A DNA stretch of 64,000 nt from Sapria himalayana (lineage: Eukaryota > Streptophyta > Magnoliopsida > Malpighiales > Rafflesiaceae). Each line of letters opens with the position of its first letter. Within the stretch, counting starts at the first letter, position 1. Made by a program: the position numbers and the translations under genes. The notes under the pieces were generated by a model, which did no database searches, had not been told where the DNA came from, and saw nothing but the letters and a program-made list of their open reading frames with translations. Where the stretch lies: the NCBI GenBank assembly GCA_029783825.1, contig JAREIK010002450.1:3403022-3467021 (forward strand), read 5' to 3'. Shown here in pieces: positions 61,011 through 64,000 of the stretch.

Positions 61011-64000
61011 TCATTGTTGTAAATTATTTTAGTTTGATTGGTCAATTTGTGTTGACATTATTATCTTTGAAAATAAATAATTTTATTTTTAACTGGCTGG
61101 ATAATTATTTTGGCTTAGTGTTTGTTTTGTGGTTTGTGTTTTATTTTATTATTTAGCCATCACACTTTATGAACTAAAAATCTGAAAATGAGCTAATATT
61201 TTTGGACATCAAAATTGAGAGAACAAGAAAAAATATATTAAGACAAAAAACTAAAAGCAAAAGCATTAAACACGTATAGAGTTAAGTAGGTTGAGCAGCC
61301 ATAACACGACATGAGGTATGGCCCAACATAGCCATGCCAGGCCCAACATGGTTTAGAACAATACCTAAGCTGTGGTTGTGCTGACATGTAGCATGACTCA
61401 TGTTGTGTTGGGCTTACACTTAAAAGTGTCTCATGATAGGCACGCTATGCGTTCCTGACACATGGAAAGACATGTGGCACAAGCACACGATAAATTTTTT
61501 AAACACTAGCCATGTAGCCTAAATTATGGCTAGCTTTTTTAGTAGGTCATTTTTTGGCCTTTCTAGTATCTGAGGCCCTACAATGTTAGTGAAAACTGAC
61601 ATGACAATGCTTGTCATAGTCATGTCGATAAAAAAAATAAAAAATTATGAGCATTCAGATTGCTTCTAAAGACTCTAGGTATAAATTTGATGGTTGCTGG
61701 AATTCTGCCCTATATTTAATCAAAAAATAAAAAAAAATATTTTTTTAATGATTTTTTTCAAAATTATCTTTCTCATATTTTAATTTTTCATAGTTAATCT
61801 ATAAGCTTTTCTCCTCTCAATGCTTTATAAATAATATTTGACCTTGTTTTTAAGATTTTTTTAAATTAGTTATAATTTTTATTTTTCTGAGTGGAGTGCT
61901 GCTAGTATTCTAGAATTTTGTGATGAACAATATCTAAGTGTGAGACTATGAGGTACCAGTATAACATCTGAATTATCTCAAAAAAAATATGATACATGTT
62001 AAATTTATTATGTTTATTTTATTTTATTTAGAATCTTAGATTATTAAATTAATAAAAAAATTAAGTAAAAGTGTAAAACATTAAAAAATGATATCTAGTA
62101 AATTAATAAAAATGAATTAAATATAGATATTGATAAAAATTATAACTTGACCAAAAGGGTCAAGATTGAAACTATATTTTTTCTCATTATCTCAATTCAT
62201 TAATCTAAAAAATATAAAAATAAGTAAATTTTAGTAACTTTGACATATTTTAATATAATTTAAAATAAAAATACTAGGGGTGTCGAAAAAGATTTGACAT
62301 GGTATATATATTATAAAAAAAGGTATATGTAAAGTATTAATGATATCGACTATCTTAAAAGGCATGCCAATTAATACACCAAAAAAACATGATACTTTAG
62401 ATCCTAGATAAACTAAATTTTGTGATATAATCTTTGAAGTTGGATCAACTACAAGTTAATTGACTTTCTTGATTTATCACAATAAGTTTGAGAGAAAAAA
62501 TAACTAAATTAATTTTTAATAGGCCTTTTGATTAAATTTTCAGAAGATCACAGAATAATCAATATTTGTAGACATATTTCTAGCATGCCTATTATATAAT
62601 TTCTAGGTCAAGTAGAAATAATAAAATAAAATAATTTCAATTAGAAAAATAATTAGTAATTAATGAATTTAGGAAACATAGCCAATTGGTGTTTCTGCCA
62701 TTCGATATTTGAACTATTCACGAAAATGTATTATTTGCATATCTCACCATATACTATGTTGATTCGAAGTAGAAATTATATAAAATAAGTTTAGAATTTC
62801 CTGGGATTCTCACTCATCATGATTGGCTCGTCATATACGGGTGTCTAATGAGGATCTTTAAGGAATATGCTATTCAAAATATAATCTTTAGAATCACATT
62901 CGATAATACTTCAAATAAAAGTATCGTTATTAATATGTTTGTCAGAATTATTAGAGACGTGCTCTTAGTTGATATTTTTCATGTTAGGTATATGTGTTAT
63001 ATAATTAATCTTATGTGCGGGCATGAATGAAAGCTATTTCATATAAATTAGAAAAGATAAAAATTTACTAAAATATCTTAGTATGCCTAACAAATAACAA
63101 GAGTTTCACACTCTATGTTTGTGAGGTGACCTAAAAAAAATAAATTTTAAATGGATATTAGATACTATTAGAATAATACCTACATAATGTTGGAATAATA
63201 TTTTGGCCATCAACATGTGATATCTAATTATATCAATAGTAAAAGTGACAAACTTATTATTGATGATTTAGACTGCATGATATAATTTTTTTTTTAAAAT
63301 TTTAAGTATTGATAATGATATAATGAATATGTTTTTTTCTGTATATACTTCTACTATTTGCATTACACTTTATTGTATACATAATATTAATAGCATGTTT
63401 AACATGTATACACGGCACCATGATTTTACTACCATGATTATTGGACGAAAATTAAATATTTAAAATACTGATCATTCATTTAATCTCTTTATTACTTGGT
63501 TGTTTATTTGGATTGGATTCTAATGTTAAAGTGGATGGAATAAAAAATATATTAAGATACATATTAATTTGTATGAACAAAGTGGAAAAATCTAAAGTTT
63601 TAATTAACGAAAAATTAATTAACATATTGATATTTTATTATGTATGATAGTTAGTAAGGGACAAACAATGAGATAGTTCATCAAATATGAGTGAGTTATC
63701 TTTATACTTAGATACTGATTACTATTTTATTTTATTACATGATGATATTAAGAATTTTGTTATATTGGGCTGATAGAAATATGAGTGAGTTGTCTTTATC
63801 TATGCTCTGTTATCTAATATGTCATGATTTATTGGCAACTATGATGTTTAATATTATAGTCTATTTTTTTAACTATAAATATTATTTTAGATAAGAGATC
63901 TAAACTGTTGTTATATATCATCGAAGTATTTTTATGCTTAAAGGATTATGAAGATTAAAAAAAGAGTATTCATGATAGAGTAAAAATTACTGGTGGATGA
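61011..64000. other. AT-rich stretch, no gene seen
   Basis: No recognisable coding sequence. The short open frame at 62848-63030 has no known motif. The only compositional outlier is 61285-61560, listed separately. Confidence 0.4.
61285..61560. mobile_element. Possible decayed hAT-type MITE
   Basis: A patch with more G and C ('gcccaacatagccatgccagg', 'gttgtgttgggctt', 'ggcacgctatgcg') resembles the interior vocabulary of the MITE at 33964-34403 after CpG decay. I cannot define terminal repeats or a duplication. Confidence 0.3.

Overview
The window reads as nuclear DNA from a flowering plant, in an AT-rich, transposon-packed intergenic or heterochromatic block. Evidence for a plant: CACTA elements of the En/Spm type with TNP2-like and Transposase_24-like genes, Ty1/copia and Ty3/gypsy (Athila-like) remnants, a plant-type LINE, a tRNA-iMet-type primer binding site, an ARF1-like retrocopy and a first exon resembling plant pyridoxal kinase. 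The species cannot be named from this sequence. I see no intact host gene, tRNA, rRNA or organelle insert. Most protein-like signal is broken transposon coding sequence.

Layout. 1-940 is one copy of a diverged dispersed repeat whose second copy lies at 60096-61010. 3061-24856 is bounded by CACTACAAGAAAAAT termini, with inverted 'tttagcgacgg' subterminal repeats and a CAT target duplication on both sides. It is best read as one very large (21.8 kb) CACTA element with no transposase. Inside it are an Athila-like gypsy gag-protease remnant, a second left-end-like terminus at 11222, a copia gag remnant, several low-complexity arrays, an intronless dead ARF1 retrocopy (18700-19221), and three tandem ~1.2 kb units with GC-rich trinucleotide cores (20837-24490).

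25369-39412 is a minus-strand LINE with a poly-A tail and a perfect 15-bp target duplication. It is split by a 10.1 kb CACTA element (28912-39031, ATA duplication) that carries two transposon genes on the minus strand. That element is in turn interrupted by a solo LTR (33358-33892, ACAAC duplication) and an hAT-type MITE (33964-34403, near-perfect 8-bp duplication). This gives a three-layer nest whose insertion order can be read from the duplications.

42379-45215 holds scattered plus-strand gypsy gag, RT and RNase H remnants, interrupted by a second solo LTR of the same family (43686-44175, TGTTG duplication). 46104-49617 is an old minus-strand copia element with both LTRs, one of them carrying a 23-bp minisatellite. 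50231-50465 is a 49-bp minisatellite. 51071-51148 resembles exon 1 of pyridoxal kinase with no exon 2 in view. 51640-53420 is another minus-strand copia remnant.

55890-59564 is a structurally complete copia insertion with extremely short LTRs (70 and 74 bp), a primer binding site, a polypurine tract and a TATAC duplication. Protease-integrase is deleted, and a GC-rich ORF fragment of unknown, apparently host, origin sits between the primer binding site and gag. The last 4.5 kb holds the second copy of the dispersed repeat and little else.

The most unusual items are the GC-rich tandem units inside the large CACTA element, the short-LTR copia element with its apparent captured leader ORF, and the fully resolved nest of four transposon classes.
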